A stretch of 64,000 nt of DNA from Pseudobdellovibrionaceae bacterium (GCA_019637915.1 JAHBUV010000001.1:1830565-1894564), one strand, 5' to 3'; positions 1 through 8,674 are shown, numbered from the stretch's first letter. Notes: generated by a model from the letters alone, not told the origin. Made by a program: numbers and translations.

Positions 1-755
1 ATGCGGTAGGAGTTGTTACGGACATCCACCTCGCCGCGCTCCTGTGAAATGCCTTCCTGACGGCGCACCACTTCAAAGCGGTGGCCATTGGCCGTCTCAC
101 CGGCATAGCCGATTCCACTCAGGCGGAAATCGCCACTGATCTCGAGATCATGATTGGCGCGATCGTGAATTTCCACGCGCGCCTGATCCAGGCCTTTGTG
201 AATGATGTTGCCGTTTTCATCCGTGCCGGATCCCAGCAGAATTCGCGAGGCGGCTTCCGCCCGGTCATTCGCCGCCGCTTGAAGCGCGATCTTGGTGGCG
301 TTTTCGCTCAAGAGCTGCCGAGCTTGCTCGGACCAGGTCGACGCCTGTTGCGGCCACTCCTCTTGATGGGGGGGCAGCTGGGCGACAGCGGGGCCTTGCT
401 CCGCCCTGGGTTCCGGATCGGAAGGTGCGAGGGCTTCGGCCGCCGCCACTTCCGCTTTGGTGATTTTCACGGTTTCCAAACGCAGCACCTGATCACCGGC
501 CAGGGTCATCGCGCTGTCCGGGGTCACTTCCGCCATGTCGGTGCCGAGTTTTTTCGATTGGTGGCGATCCATCAGATCCCACTCATCGAGGTCCGCCCGG
601 CGTTCCGCCTCCGCAAAAGCGATGTACGGAGGATGGGATTTTTCAGCTGAAACGGAAAGAGGGGTGGTCAATTGAATGAAGCGAAGCCGTTCCGTGGACA
701 ACGGAAACAGCAGCGTCGCTCCCAAAAGAATGAGGCCGGCCCTCGTGGCTATCAA
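1..755 (-). CDS. Hypothetical exported or membrane-anchored protein (3' end outside window)
   Basis: This open minus-strand frame runs off the left edge, so only about 251 N-terminal residues are visible. I start it at TTG 755, which follows a good ribosome-binding site (AAGGGAGAAG); no upstream ATG in frame fits as well. The N-terminus has a short hydrophobic segment (about residues 7-20, LILLGATLLFPL) that could be a signal anchor. The rest is acidic and Ala/Glu-rich, and the last visible part (SGDFRLSGIGYAGE, then FEVVRRQEG) looks like beta-rich repeat material. I do not recognise the family. It follows the lipoprotein gene by 49 bp and is probably the distal gene of the ftsK-dap operon. 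Confidence 0.6.
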   Translation of the reverse strand, partial: MIATRAGLILLGATLLFPLSTERLRFIQLTTPLSVSAEKSHPPYIAFAEAERRADLDEWDLMDRHQSKKLGTDMAEVTPDSAMTLAGDQVLRLETVKITKAEVAAAEALAPSDPEPRAEQGPAVAQLPPHQEEWPQQASTWSEQARQLLSENATKIALQAAANDRAEAASRILLGSGTDENGNIIHKGLDQARVEIHDRANHDLEISGDFRLSGIGYAGETANGHRFEVVRRQEGISQERGEVDVRNNSYR

Positions 756-804
756 CCCGTCTTCTCCCTTGAAGATGAGTGTTCAGAGTCTCTCTTTTGA
801 TTAT

Positions 805-1242
805 TCAGAACGCTTTGAAATCGTCAATGACGTTGCGCTTATCGCGACTTTCGTGGAGAGCCTTTTTGATCCGTTCCGCCCAGGACTGGGCCAGACGATC
901 GTCCTCTCCCACCGTCTCGTAGCCACGGTCCGAGCGCACCTCGACCGGCACCTGGACTTGAATGTCATAAGGGCGGCGATCGCCCAAGATCGTGACTTTC
1001 GTGTAGAATCTCTCCCGAACGTCATTGGGACGCTCGAGGGTTTTTTCTTTCCGGTCGTAATAAGCCGATTCCAGCTCGTAGCCGTTTTTGCTCATCACGC
1101 GGGGGTCGCCGATCACGGTCACCACGACGCGACGGATCTCCGTGAGCCCCATCGGAGTCTCGGTGATCATCGCACCCCGGTGTTGGCAAGAGGCCAACCA
1201 AAGTGCCGGAATCAGAAGGGAAAGAAAAAACAAAACCCTCAC
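805..1242 (-). CDS. Small putative lipoprotein
   Basis: This 145-residue protein has an N-terminal hydrophobic signal of about 18 residues ending in the lipobox LASC (Cys 19), so it is probably lipidated and held in the envelope. The mature part is charged, with predicted alternating beta and helical stretches ([24 protein letters not shown]). I recognise no named domain. Its GTG start overlaps the stop of the transaldolase gene by 4 bp (GTGA), indicating translational coupling within the dap operon. Function unknown. Confidence 0.7.
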   Translation of the reverse strand: MRVLFFLSLLIPALWLASCQHRGAMITETPMGLTEIRRVVVTVIGDPRVMSKNGYELESAYYDRKEKTLERPNDVRERFYTKVTILGDRRPYDIQVQVPVEVRSDRGYETVGEDDRLAQSWAERIKKALHESRDKRNVIDDFKAF

Positions 1243-1883
1243 TTCTTGGCCTTGTTCCAGTCATTCAGAAACAGTTGAATGCCCTTGTCGGTGAGCGGGT
1301 GCTGAGCCAATTGCTGCAACACTTTGAAGGGGGCCGTGATGATGTCCGCGCCTTGTGTGGCGGCCTCCATGATGTGGCCCGTGTGGCGGATGCTCGCCAC
1401 CAGAACTTCCGTGGAGAAGTCGTAGTTTTGGTAAATTTGGATAATCTGACTAACCATGGCCATGCCATCCTGACCAATGTCGTCCAGACGACCCACGAAA
1501 GGCGAGACCATGGTCGCGCCGGCTTTGGCCGCCAACAAGGCTTGCAGGGGATTGAACACCAGGGTGACGTTGGTCTTGATGCCTTCCGAGGTGAAGCGAC
1601 GGACCGCGATCATGCCGTCGTCCGTCATCGGCACCTTCACCACCACGTTGCTCGCGATCTTGGCGAGCTCCAGGCCTTCACGCACCATCTCGTCCGCCTG
1701 CAGGCTGATCACCTCCGCCGAGACGGGGCCTTTCACCTCTTTGCAGATCTCTTTGATGACGTCCTGAAAAACGCGGCCGCTTTTGGCGATCAGGGAGGGG
1801 TTCGTGGTCACCCCATCGACCCAGCCGCGCAAATTCGCCTGACGGATTTCCTCAAGGTCCGCGGTGTCGATGAAAAACTTCAC
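1239..1883 (-). CDS. tal: Transaldolase (short, MipB/TalB-like type)
   Basis: This 214-residue protein matches the compact transaldolase / fructose-6-phosphate aldolase family: [13 protein letters not shown] at the N-terminus, GVTTNPSL at about 24-31, and the Schiff-base lysine Lys83 in VVVKVP. True transaldolases move a dihydroxyacetone unit between sugar phosphates in the non-oxidative pentose phosphate pathway, whereas FSA enzymes are aldolases. Glu57 (SAEV) and Phe129 (SPFVGR) are the residues expected of transaldolases; FSA carries Gln and Tyr there. I therefore predict transaldolase activity. It lies 30 bp downstream of dapB and overlaps the next lipoprotein gene. Confidence 0.88.
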   Translation of the reverse strand: MKFFIDTADLEEIRQANLRGWVDGVTTNPSLIAKSGRVFQDVIKEICKEVKGPVSAEVISLQADEMVREGLELAKIASNVVVKVPMTDDGMIAVRRFTSEGIKTNVTLVFNPLQALLAAKAGATMVSPFVGRLDDIGQDGMAMVSQIIQIYQNYDFSTEVLVASIRHTGHIMEAATQGADIITAPFKVLQQLAQHPLTDKGIQLFLNDWNKAKK

Positions 1884-1913
1884 GATTCCTCCTGTGTTTG
1901 GACAGCCCTTTGT

Positions 1914-2564
1914 TTACGATTCGAGTCCGGAAAAAGCAACATCGCGAATATGGTACAGGCCGGCGGGACGTCCCGCGAGCCAGCGGGCCGCCGCCAAGGC
2001 GCCGCGCGCGAACACGGCGCGGTTCAACGCCTGGTGCTCGAACATCAAAACCTCTTCCTCCGAAAAAGCCCAAACCTTGTGAACGCCGAACACCCCGCCT
2101 CCGCGCATCGACAGGACGTCGGGGATCTTCCCCCCCACCGCTTCGCGCAGGGTTTCCTGCAAAGTGAGGGCGGTGCCGCTGGGGCGGTCCTTTTTGCGGT
2201 TGTGATGGATCTCCTCGATTTGGAAATCAAAGCCCTCCAAACGCGAAAAGAGCCGGATCGCCTCGTTCAGGACGGCCACCCCCAAACTCATGTTGCTCGC
2301 CCAAAGGACGGGGATCTTCCGGCCGGCTTTCTTCAAGGCGTCTTTTTGTTTCGCGCTCAAGCCCGTGGTGCCGCTCACCAAAGGCGTCCCGGCTTTGACG
2401 GCTTTTTTCAGAATTTCGTCGAAACCTTCCGGCGAGGAAAAGTCGATCCAGATGTCGACGGACTTTTCCGCGAGGGACAGGTCCCGGGCATCCGCGAGCA
2501 GGCGGCTCACCTCCTGGCCCATGCGACCGCTCGCCCCCCAAAGACCCACTTTCAGTTTTTTCAT
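1914..2564 (-). CDS. dapB: 4-hydroxy-tetrahydrodipicolinate reductase, unusually short
   Basis: DapB reduces the DapA product with NAD(P)H in the lysine/diaminopimelate pathway, which feeds peptidoglycan. The ATG at 2564 overlaps the dapA stop as ATGA, giving 216 residues. Visible features are the nucleotide-binding loop LWGASGRMG (8-16), SGTTGLS (64-70), and the catalytic signature EIHHNRKKDRPSGTA with His120, His121 and Lys124. Most DapB proteins have about 240-270 residues. Here the segment between the first helix and DIWIDFS (about 25-40) is missing roughly 40 residues that normally continue the nucleotide-binding domain. The frame is intact, so this looks like a genuine short form rather than a frameshift. 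Confidence 0.88.
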   Translation of the reverse strand: MKKLKVGLWGASGRMGQEVSRLLADARDLSLAEKSVDIWIDFSSPEGFDEILKKAVKAGTPLVSGTTGLSAKQKDALKKAGRKIPVLWASNMSLGVAVLNEAIRLFSRLEGFDFQIEEIHHNRKKDRPSGTALTLQETLREAVGGKIPDVLSMRGGGVFGVHKVWAFSEEEVLMFEHQALNRAVFARGALAAARWLAGRPAGLYHIRDVAFSGLES

Positions 2565-3445
2565 TTGAGAAGCCCGCATGCCGTCATTTCCTTTTTTAAT
2601 TCCGCCGTCAGGGCGCTTTCCATTTCCGTCAAAGGCAGGCGCAATTCCGCCGACCGCACGAGACCCATGAGTTGCAGGGCTTTTTTCACGGGGATCGGGT
2701 TGGCTTCGCAGAACAAAAGATCGATCAGGCGACCGTACCGGCGGATGCCCTCGCGCGCCTCTTCGAATTTTCCCTCGAGAGCCGAGCGCCGCCAGGATGA
2801 AAACGCCGCCGGCAGGATGTGGCTCGCGACCGAAATCACGCCGTGGCCCCCGGCCGCCAGAAACTCCGCGTAAGTGCCGTCGTCGCCCGAAAGCAGGATG
2901 AACTCGCGCCCGCAGGCGTTTTGAATATCACGGGCCAGATCGATTTTGCCGCTGGCTTCCTTGATGCCCACGATGTTTTTGATCCTGGAAAGCTCTTGCA
3001 CCGTTTCCACCGCGAGGGAGGTGATCGTGCGGCCCGGGACGTTGTAGAGAAGCACGGGCAGGGACGTCGATTCCGCCGTTTTTTTGAAGTGGGCGAAGAG
3101 GCCGCGCTGAGGGGGCTTGTTGTAATAGGGCACCACCACGAGAACCGCGTCAGCCCCGAGCTTTTCCGCCTCGCGGGTGGCCTGCACGGTTTTTTCCGTG
3201 CTGTTGCTTCCCGTGCCCATGATGAGCGGCACGCGGCCTTGCGTGAACTGGCGGGCGAAGCGGAAGATCTCTTCCCGCTCGGATTTTTCCAGGGTGGGGC
3301 TCTCGGCCGTCGTGCCATTGATGACGAATCCCTCGATGCCGTTTTTCAGCTGGTGATCGAGCAGGCGCTCCAACGAATCGTAATCGATTTTCCCCTCGTG
3401 AAAGGGGGTGATCAAGGCGGTGATCGTGGCTTTCAGGTTGTTCAT
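2561..3445 (-). CDS. dapA: 4-hydroxy-tetrahydrodipicolinate synthase
   Basis: This 294-residue protein has the normal length for DapA, which condenses pyruvate with aspartate semialdehyde in the first committed step of diaminopimelate/lysine synthesis in the cytoplasm. The active-site set is complete: Thr45-Thr46 in NGTTAESPTL, Tyr108 in VPYYNK, Tyr134 and Arg139 in LYNVPGRT, and the Schiff-base Lys162 in VGIKEASG. It begins with ATG overlapping the dapF stop by 4 bp, and its own stop overlaps the dapB start, so dapF-dapA-dapB are translationally coupled. Confidence 0.95.
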   Translation of the reverse strand: MNNLKATITALITPFHEGKIDYDSLERLLDHQLKNGIEGFVINGTTAESPTLEKSEREEIFRFARQFTQGRVPLIMGTGSNSTEKTVQATREAEKLGADAVLVVVPYYNKPPQRGLFAHFKKTAESTSLPVLLYNVPGRTITSLAVETVQELSRIKNIVGIKEASGKIDLARDIQNACGREFILLSGDDGTYAEFLAAGGHGVISVASHILPAAFSSWRRSALEGKFEEAREGIRRYGRLIDLLFCEANPIPVKKALQLMGLVRSAELRLPLTEMESALTAELKKEMTACGLLK

Positions 3446-4257
3446 TGAAAGGTCTCCTCGGTCAGGGGGTGTTCCTTGGTGATCCGCGCGGGTCCGGTGA
3501 GCCGGGGCGCCGGAGAGGCGGTGTCGACTTCGAGATCGCCGCCGGGCATGCGGATGAGAACCGGACCTTGACGGCCATGTTCGTTTTGCAGAACCAGAGC
3601 CGCGGCCACGGCCCCCGTCCCGCAGGCGGCGGTGAAATCCTCAACGCCCCTTTCATAAGTTTTCGCCCGGGCGCGGGTCGCGCTTTCTTTTTGCAACAAC
3701 GTGATGTTGCTCCCGGCCGGGCCCCATTCCGGGTGCTGGCGCAAGGCGCGGCAAACGCTCGCCGGCAAATCCCCCAAGTTTTCCACGGGAATCACGAAAT
3801 GGGGGACGCCGGTGTTCACGGCGAAACCCTGGTGGTCTTTGTCCAGAAGCCGCAACGTTTTTTGCGCCGGGGGGTTTTTGATTTCCGTCATCTCGACGCG
3901 CCAGCGCCCATCCGCCAAACCCTCCACCGTCACCGGGCCCGCGCCCGTGAGGAAACGGTAAGAGGGGCGCGGGTCGCGAATCACTTCGCGGCAAAAAAGT
4001 CCGGCGCACCGGGCGGCATTGCCGCACATTTCGGCGGAAGAGCCGTCCGCATTGTAAAAGTCCCACGTGTAGTCGGCCTGATCCCGGCCGGCTTCGATGA
4101 AAAGGACCCCGTCGACGGCCAGGTTCCGGCACAGCGGCGCCACGAAAGCGCGTCTCGACTCCGGCGCAGGCAGGTCACCCTCGTGGCCCACGGCCTGGAA
4201 AACGGCGAAGGTGTTCCCGGCGCCGCTCATGGTGACGAACGTCCCTTTGGATTTCAC
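3442..4257 (-). CDS. dapF: Diaminopimelate epimerase
   Basis: DapF converts LL- to meso-diaminopimelate, the form used in peptidoglycan and as lysine precursor. The 271-residue protein carries both catalytic cysteines: Cys78 in EMCGNAARCAG and Cys212 in TAACGTGAVA. SGAGNTF near the N-terminus (11-17) is the usual substrate-contact segment. The start is GTG, overlapping the stop of the upstream LptM-like gene by 4 bp (GTGA). The upstream LptM-like gene reproduces an arrangement known from enterobacteria. Confidence 0.95.
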   Translation of the reverse strand: MKSKGTFVTMSGAGNTFAVFQAVGHEGDLPAPESRRAFVAPLCRNLAVDGVLFIEAGRDQADYTWDFYNADGSSAEMCGNAARCAGLFCREVIRDPRPSYRFLTGAGPVTVEGLADGRWRVEMTEIKNPPAQKTLRLLDKDHQGFAVNTGVPHFVIPVENLGDLPASVCRALRQHPEWGPAGSNITLLQKESATRARAKTYERGVEDFTAACGTGAVAAALVLQNEHGRQGPVLIRMPGGDLEVDTASPAPRLTGPARITKEHPLTEETFQ

Positions 4258-4442
4258 CGTGAGTTCCTGCGCGTGGAGGGCACGGTCGTCGCGGGTTTGT
4301 CCTGCGGGGGTTTTTGGCCCTTGAGCCGGCCATCACCCAGAGGAACCGGCGTGACGGGCGGGAGCGGCCGTCCCTTCACGCCGCAACCGGCGAGGACCGC
4401 CGTCGCGGCCAGACTCAGAACCAAGAATTTCCAGGTCAGCAT
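4254..4442 (-). CDS. lptM: Small LptM-like lipoprotein
   Basis: This is a 62-residue protein with a signal peptide and lipobox LAGC (Cys 20), followed by CGVKGRPLPPVTPVP. The motif CG-hydrophobic-KG-x-Leu-x-x-Pro-Pro is the hallmark of LptM (YifL) in E. coli, a lipoprotein that helps LptD assemble in the outer membrane, and lptM also lies directly upstream of dapF there. The C-terminal 25 residues are Pro/Lys/Thr-rich and probably unfolded. The ATG follows GTGAGAA, 3 bp after the TPR-like gene, and the stop overlaps dapF. The functional assignment rests on the motif and synteny only. Confidence 0.65.
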   Translation of the reverse strand: MLTWKFLVLSLAATAVLAGCGVKGRPLPPVTPVPLGDGRLKGQKPPQDKPATTVPSTRRNSR

Positions 4443-4445
4443 TTC

Positions 4446-5270
4446 TCACGGCCCTTTGATGAAGGATTCCGCTTCGGCCATCCGTCGGCACAAAAGCGGC
4501 TCCATCATATACCGTCGAAGTTGGGCTGCAGAAATGTTTTTGCAGTCCATCACGTACTTCTGAGCCAGGGAGGCCTTGGTGTGGGCGTCTTTCGAGAGTT
4601 TCAAGGACCAAAAGGGGATTTCAGGATACTGCGGGGACTCCTTGCGCAAAAGCTCCAAGGATTCCCGGGCCCTGGTTTCGGCCTTTTCTTTCAGGCCGCG
4701 TTCGACCTCGAGCGCCAACCAGAACTGCGCGTGGGGGCCTTTCCGGCCTTCCGCCTGACTGCGCAGAGTGGTGTAAGCCGGCCAATCCGACAGACACACC
4801 TCCGCCTGGGCCGAGGTGAGCAGGGTCTGTTCGTCGTAAGGATTCCATTTGCGGTGTTTGGCCATGACCTCGCTGGCGGCGCCACATTCGTTTTTGGCGA
4901 TCTGCAGACGCGCCTGCTCATTCAAAAGCAAAAGATTGTCCGGTTCCAGACGCAGGGCTTCGCTCAGGCGGCTTTGCATCTGGTTCAGGTCCGTCTTCCT
5001 GAAAGACACCGCCAGTTCGTACAGCTGCTGCGCTTTGTCGCTCAAAAACGCCGAGGAGATTTCCTGCAGGGCGTTTTTCAGCTCTTTGGCGCCGCTGGAG
5101 TTCGGCGGTTCGCGCTTGATCGCGGCGACCAGGATATTCACCGCCTGCACGCGGTCCTTTTGCAGGCTCAGATTGTGGGCTTTCTCGATCAGGTCCGCGG
5201 GCCCCTCCGCCGTTCGCGGGGCGGCGACCAGGGATCCGCTCAAAAACAGCGTCAACAACCAGCCCGTCAT
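4446..5270 (-). CDS. Exported TPR-like helical-repeat protein
   Basis: I start this gene at the ATG at 5270, which overlaps the ftsK stop (ATGA) and gives 274 residues with a clean signal peptide (MTGWLLTLFLSGSLVAA). The mature protein is helical with tetratricopeptide-like spacing of Ala/Leu pairs (LYELAVSFRKTDLNQMQSRL; LRLEPDNLLLLNEQARLQIA). It is probably periplasmic and may act as a protein-binding scaffold. The longer frame starting at 5432 lies inside ftsK and has no signal peptide at its start. No specific function can be assigned. Confidence 0.72.
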   Translation of the reverse strand: MTGWLLTLFLSGSLVAAPRTAEGPADLIEKAHNLSLQKDRVQAVNILVAAIKREPPNSSGAKELKNALQEISSAFLSDKAQQLYELAVSFRKTDLNQMQSRLSEALRLEPDNLLLLNEQARLQIAKNECGAASEVMAKHRKWNPYDEQTLLTSAQAEVCLSDWPAYTTLRSQAEGRKGPHAQFWLALEVERGLKEKAETRARESLELLRKESPQYPEIPFWSLKLSKDAHTKASLAQKYVMDCKNISAAQLRRYMMEPLLCRRMAEAESFIKGP

Positions 5271-7609
5271 CGCAACGAGCCCGCCAAAACCATGCGCGGC
5301 TTGCTGCCGTTCGCGGGACTGACGATGCCCTTTTGCTCCATCAACTCGATGAAGCGGGCGGCCTTCGGATAGCCGATTTGAAAGCGCCGCTGCAGCATCG
5401 AGGCGGAAACGGTCTTTTGCTCGGTCGTCCAACGAACGATGTGGTCGTACTCCTCCCCCGCGTCGTCTTCGGAGAACGTGCCTCCCAAGCCGCCGCCGTC
5501 GCCGTCCAGGGCGCCGGTCGGACCCTCCAGCATTTTCACGCCGTTGGCGTCGAACTCGGGCTTGGACTGGTTCGACCAGAACTGCACGACGTCTTTCACT
5601 TCGCCGTCGCTCAGATAAGGCCCGTGATGGCGGGCGGGTTTGTTCACGCCCGGGGCGAGGAAGAGCATGTCCCCGTTCGGCAAAAGCCGCTCCGCGCCCG
5701 TTTCCTCGAGAATGATGCGGGAGTCGAGGGGGCTTGCCACCTTCAGCGCGATGCGAGCCGGAATGTTGGTTTTGATCAGGCCCGTGACCACCTCTTTGCG
5801 CGGCGACTGTGTCGCGAAAATCAGGTGGATGCCGCAGGCGCGGGCCTTCTGCACGAGTTTTTGAATCAGGGGCTCGAGATTTTGTTTTTCCGAAACCATC
5901 AGGTCGGCAAGCTCGTCGCAGACGATCACGATGTAGGGCAGCGGCTGGTAATAGTACTGATCGCGGTTGGCGCCGGGCTGGCCTTCCAGATCCTGATTGA
6001 ATTTTTCGTGCTCGGCGGTTTCTTCCTTGGTGAGGCCGGCCGCCTTTTCGTTGAACCCCTCGATCTTCACGGCGCCGAATTTCGACAGGGAACGGTAGCG
6101 TTTGTCCATCTCGTGGACCGCCCAGCGAAGGGCGGTCACGGCCTTTTTCGGCTCGATGATGTGGGGGAGGATCAAATGGGGAACGTCCTTGAAATCCGCC
6201 AGGTCGACCATCTTCGGATCGATCAGGATCAGGCGCAGGGTTTTCGGCGAGTGCCGGAACAAAAGGCCCGTGATGATGGAGCGCACGAACACGGACTTCC
6301 CGGAGCCCGTGGTGCCCGCGATCAACAGATGCGGCATGGGGCGCAGGTTCACGATCTTCGGCTCGCCGTTGGCTTGTTTCCCCAGGGCGATCGGCAGGGC
6401 GTTGTCGTCTTTCCAGAAGCCCTCTTCCGCCAGAAGGTCTTTGTAGAAAACCGTTTCACGTTTCGAATTCGCGGTCTCGATGCCGACCACGTCCGTTCCC
6501 GGGATCTGTCCCATCACGCGCACGGATTCGCTGGAAAGCGCCAGCGACAAATCATCCTCGAGGTTCGAGATCTCGCTGATCTTCACGTCCGGGCTCGGGC
6601 GGAACTCGTACATCGTCACGAGGGGCCCCGGTTTCGCGTCGACGATCTGGCCTTCGATTTTGAATTTCAAAAGCTTTTCCGTGAGCAGGTCGGCCTTGCG
6701 GCGCAACTCATCGCGGTCGATCTTCAGGCGCGAGGCCGGCGGGTCCTCGAGCATGCCGATGTTCGGCATCTTCCAGTTCTCGATGCGTTTCGGGGGTTTC
6801 GCCTTGAGCACGACGCGGCGGCGGGCGCCCGGAAGCTCCAGCTGCTCCGCCTCTTCCAGGGATTCCGTCGGGGATTCCGGGGCGAAGAACGCGGGCGCCG
6901 CCTCTCCCTTTTCCTCGATCAGGGAAGGGGCTTCCTTCATCGCGAAGAGCGGCTTCGGCGCCCCGGCCTTGGGATCGAAAGCCGATTTTTTCACCCCGGC
7001 TTTTTTCTTCTGAACGACTTCCTTGGTTTTTTCCTTGAGGCTCACGAACCAGGAAACGCCCTTCAGTTTTCTCATGACGCCGGTCGGGACCTCGGCCATT
7101 TCCTGCAGGGTTTTTTCGGAGTAAAAAACCGCGAGCAAAGTGAGCGCCGACCACAGCACCACCTGCACGCCGATCGGATTGAACACGCGGACCAGGGCCT
7201 GGCTCAGGCTCAGCCCCAGGAGCCCGCCCGGATAGATCTGCTCGTGGAACAGACGCGTTTTATCGAAATACAGGCCCAGCAGCGTCGAGAGCGAGAGCAC
7301 GAGCAGGAAACCCCAGATGACGCGAATGTCGCGCAGGCGGAAGGTTTCACCTTGAAAACTGAGCCACGCCTGGCGGGCGGCGCCCACGACGAACACCCAC
7401 GCGGCCACCCCGAAAACCTGATACAGCAGATCCGCCAAAAACGATCCGGCCAGGCCGCAGTAGTTCAGGGATTTCAGGCCGGAGCCCAGGGAATTGAGGG
7501 AGGGGTCTTGCGGATTGTAACTCACGAGGGAAAGGGCCACGAACAGCCCGCCGGAGAGGAAAACAATCGCCGTGATGTCTTGCCGGAATTTTTTGAAAAT
7601 GGCGCTCAT
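5267..7609 (-). CDS. ftsK: DNA translocase FtsK/SpoIIIE
   Basis: FtsK anchors at the division septum and pumps chromosomal DNA so that the terminus and dimer-resolution site are sorted before division. The 780-residue protein shows about four N-terminal membrane helices (up to about residue 165), a charged linker (about 190-280), the alpha/beta motor with Walker A AGTTGSGKSV (about 431-440) and Walker B VIVCDELADL, and a C-terminal winged-helix gamma domain (RFQIGYPKAARFIELMEQKG) that would read KOPS-like sequences. Length matches the SpoIIIE-like short-linker form. It is first in the minus-strand operon that continues through the dap genes. Confidence 0.95.
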   Translation of the reverse strand: MSAIFKKFRQDITAIVFLSGGLFVALSLVSYNPQDPSLNSLGSGLKSLNYCGLAGSFLADLLYQVFGVAAWVFVVGAARQAWLSFQGETFRLRDIRVIWGFLLVLSLSTLLGLYFDKTRLFHEQIYPGGLLGLSLSQALVRVFNPIGVQVVLWSALTLLAVFYSEKTLQEMAEVPTGVMRKLKGVSWFVSLKEKTKEVVQKKKAGVKKSAFDPKAGAPKPLFAMKEAPSLIEEKGEAAPAFFAPESPTESLEEAEQLELPGARRRVVLKAKPPKRIENWKMPNIGMLEDPPASRLKIDRDELRRKADLLTEKLLKFKIEGQIVDAKPGPLVTMYEFRPSPDVKISEISNLEDDLSLALSSESVRVMGQIPGTDVVGIETANSKRETVFYKDLLAEEGFWKDDNALPIALGKQANGEPKIVNLRPMPHLLIAGTTGSGKSVFVRSIITGLLFRHSPKTLRLILIDPKMVDLADFKDVPHLILPHIIEPKKAVTALRWAVHEMDKRYRSLSKFGAVKIEGFNEKAAGLTKEETAEHEKFNQDLEGQPGANRDQYYYQPLPYIVIVCDELADLMVSEKQNLEPLIQKLVQKARACGIHLIFATQSPRKEVVTGLIKTNIPARIALKVASPLDSRIILEETGAERLLPNGDMLFLAPGVNKPARHHGPYLSDGEVKDVVQFWSNQSKPEFDANGVKMLEGPTGALDGDGGGLGGTFSEDDAGEEYDHIVRWTTEQKTVSASMLQRRFQIGYPKAARFIELMEQKGIVSPANGSKPRMVLAGSLR

Positions 7610-7631
7610 TTCACAAATTTACGTAATCTCG

Positions 7632-7658
7632 GGCCGGAAGGAAAGAACCCTTCTGGCC
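7632..7658. other. Inverted repeat between divergent ftsK and queE
   Basis: GGCCGGAAGG (7632-7641) pairs with CCTTCTGGCC (7649-7658), giving a 10-bp stem with one G-T pair around a 7-nt loop. It lies in the roughly 95-bp divergent region, 23 bp from the ftsK start. There is no T-run on either side, so it is not an obvious terminator. It could be a leader structure of either gene or an operator. Confidence 0.4.
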
Positions 7659-7703
7659 ACCTTGACTTTGGGTGGACCCGGGGGCAAGACCTGGGTCTGG
7701 CCC

Positions 7704-8342
7704 ATGCTGAAAATCAATGAGATCTTCTATAGCATTCAAGGGGAATCCAACTCCGTCGGATACCCGACCGTCTTCATCCGCACGACGGCCTGCAACCTGC
7801 GCTGCACCTACTGCGACACGACCTATTCGTATTACGAGGGTCAGCACAAATCTTTGGAAGAAATCCTCGAGACCGTGCGCTCTTTTGGCGCGCGTTACGT
7901 GTGCCTGACGGGCGGGGAGCCCTTGTTGCAAAAACAAAGTCTCGAGCTCATGCGTCTTTTGTGCGACGAGGGCTACGACGTCTCCCTGGAAACCTCCGGC
8001 TCCAAAAGCACGCGCGACGTGGACTCCCGCGTCCGCGTCATCCTGGACGTGAAAACACCCGACAGCGGCGCCGCCGACAGTTTCCTGATGGAGAACCTCG
8101 AGCATCTGAACCAACGCACGGAAGTGAAGTTCGTGATTTGTTCCGAACAGGATTTCGAATGGGCAGAAAATTTCTGTAGTCAATGGGGTCTTTTTAAAAA
8201 AGCGATGGTTTTGTACAGCCCGTCATTTTCTCAAGTGAGTGAACTGTGGTTGGCGGAAAAAATTTTGGCAAAAAAGTCGTCCGCAAGGTTGCAATTGCAG
8301 CTTCATAAGTATATTTGGTCACCCACTCAACGTGGTGTTTGA
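7704..8342 (+). CDS. queE: 7-carboxy-7-deazaguanine synthase (radical SAM)
   Basis: QueE performs the radical-SAM ring contraction that makes 7-carboxy-7-deazaguanine, the precursor of queuosine in tRNA. The ATG at 7704 gives a 212-residue protein beginning LKINEIFYSIQGES, typical of the family. The radical-SAM cluster ligands are Cys30, Cys34 and Cys37 in CNLRCTYCD, followed by the glycine-rich LTGGEPLLQ. No other queuosine gene is adjacent. The start lacks a strong ribosome-binding site, but upstream extensions run into the ftsK leader. Confidence 0.92.
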   Translation: MLKINEIFYSIQGESNSVGYPTVFIRTTACNLRCTYCDTTYSYYEGQHKSLEEILETVRSFGARYVCLTGGEPLLQKQSLELMRLLCDEGYDVSLETSGSKSTRDVDSRVRVILDVKTPDSGAADSFLMENLEHLNQRTEVKFVICSEQDFEWAENFCSQWGLFKKAMVLYSPSFSQVSELWLAEKILAKKSSARLQLQLHKYIWSPTQRGV

Positions 8343-8374
8343 CGCCGGTATCTGAAGGGGAGATTCGAAGATCC

Positions 8375-8674
8375 ATGACGCCGAATCTGAACAGTTCCGA
8401 CAATCTGTTTGTTGCCAATCTCCAAGCCGTGAGTTTGGAAAAGCTCGTCAAAAGCAAGTTGGAAGTGATCTTCCAACAGCAAAAAGAAGCTCAGGTTGAT
8501 TTGACGGGTCTCTACACTGTCGTCATCGAACAAGTCGAACGTCCTTTGCTTGAACTCGCCCTGCGCGCCTATAACGGCAATCAAGTGAAAACCGCTCAGA
8601 TGCTGGGAATCAACCGCAACACGCTGAAGAAGAAAATTGACAACTACAAGATCCGCGTCAAAAAATTGAATTGA
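8375..8674 (+). CDS. Fis-family DNA-binding protein
   Basis: This 99-residue protein has the length of the nucleoid protein Fis and a matching C-terminal helix-turn-helix (GNQVKTAQMLGINRNTLKKKI), preceded by the dimer-core-like VERPLLELALRAY. The ATG at 8375 is used; the frame is open a little further upstream but overlaps queE. It is probably a homodimeric DNA-bending or regulatory protein. The same C-terminal domain occurs in NtrC-type regulators, but here it stands alone. It lies between queE and dnaB and is followed by a terminator-like hairpin. Confidence 0.82.
   Translation: MTPNLNSSDNLFVANLQAVSLEKLVKSKLEVIFQQQKEAQVDLTGLYTVVIEQVERPLLELALRAYNGNQVKTAQMLGINRNTLKKKIDNYKIRVKKLN

Noticed and set aside
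1203-2873. Long plus-strand frame of about 556 codons opposite transaldolase, dapB and dapA
   Set aside because: It is antisense to three well-recognised enzymes, has no ribosome-binding site, and is a His/Arg/Gly/Ala-rich composition typical of mirrored GC-rich codons.
7609-7703. preQ1 riboswitch before queE
   Set aside because: The leader has a strong hairpin but lacks the short preQ1-I hairpin with A-rich tail. Nothing in it matches preQ1-II as far as I can read.
5333-7720. Plus-strand frame of about 795 codons opposite ftsK
   Set aside because: It mirrors the ftsK coding sequence; no known domain is visible and ftsK is unmistakable on the other strand.
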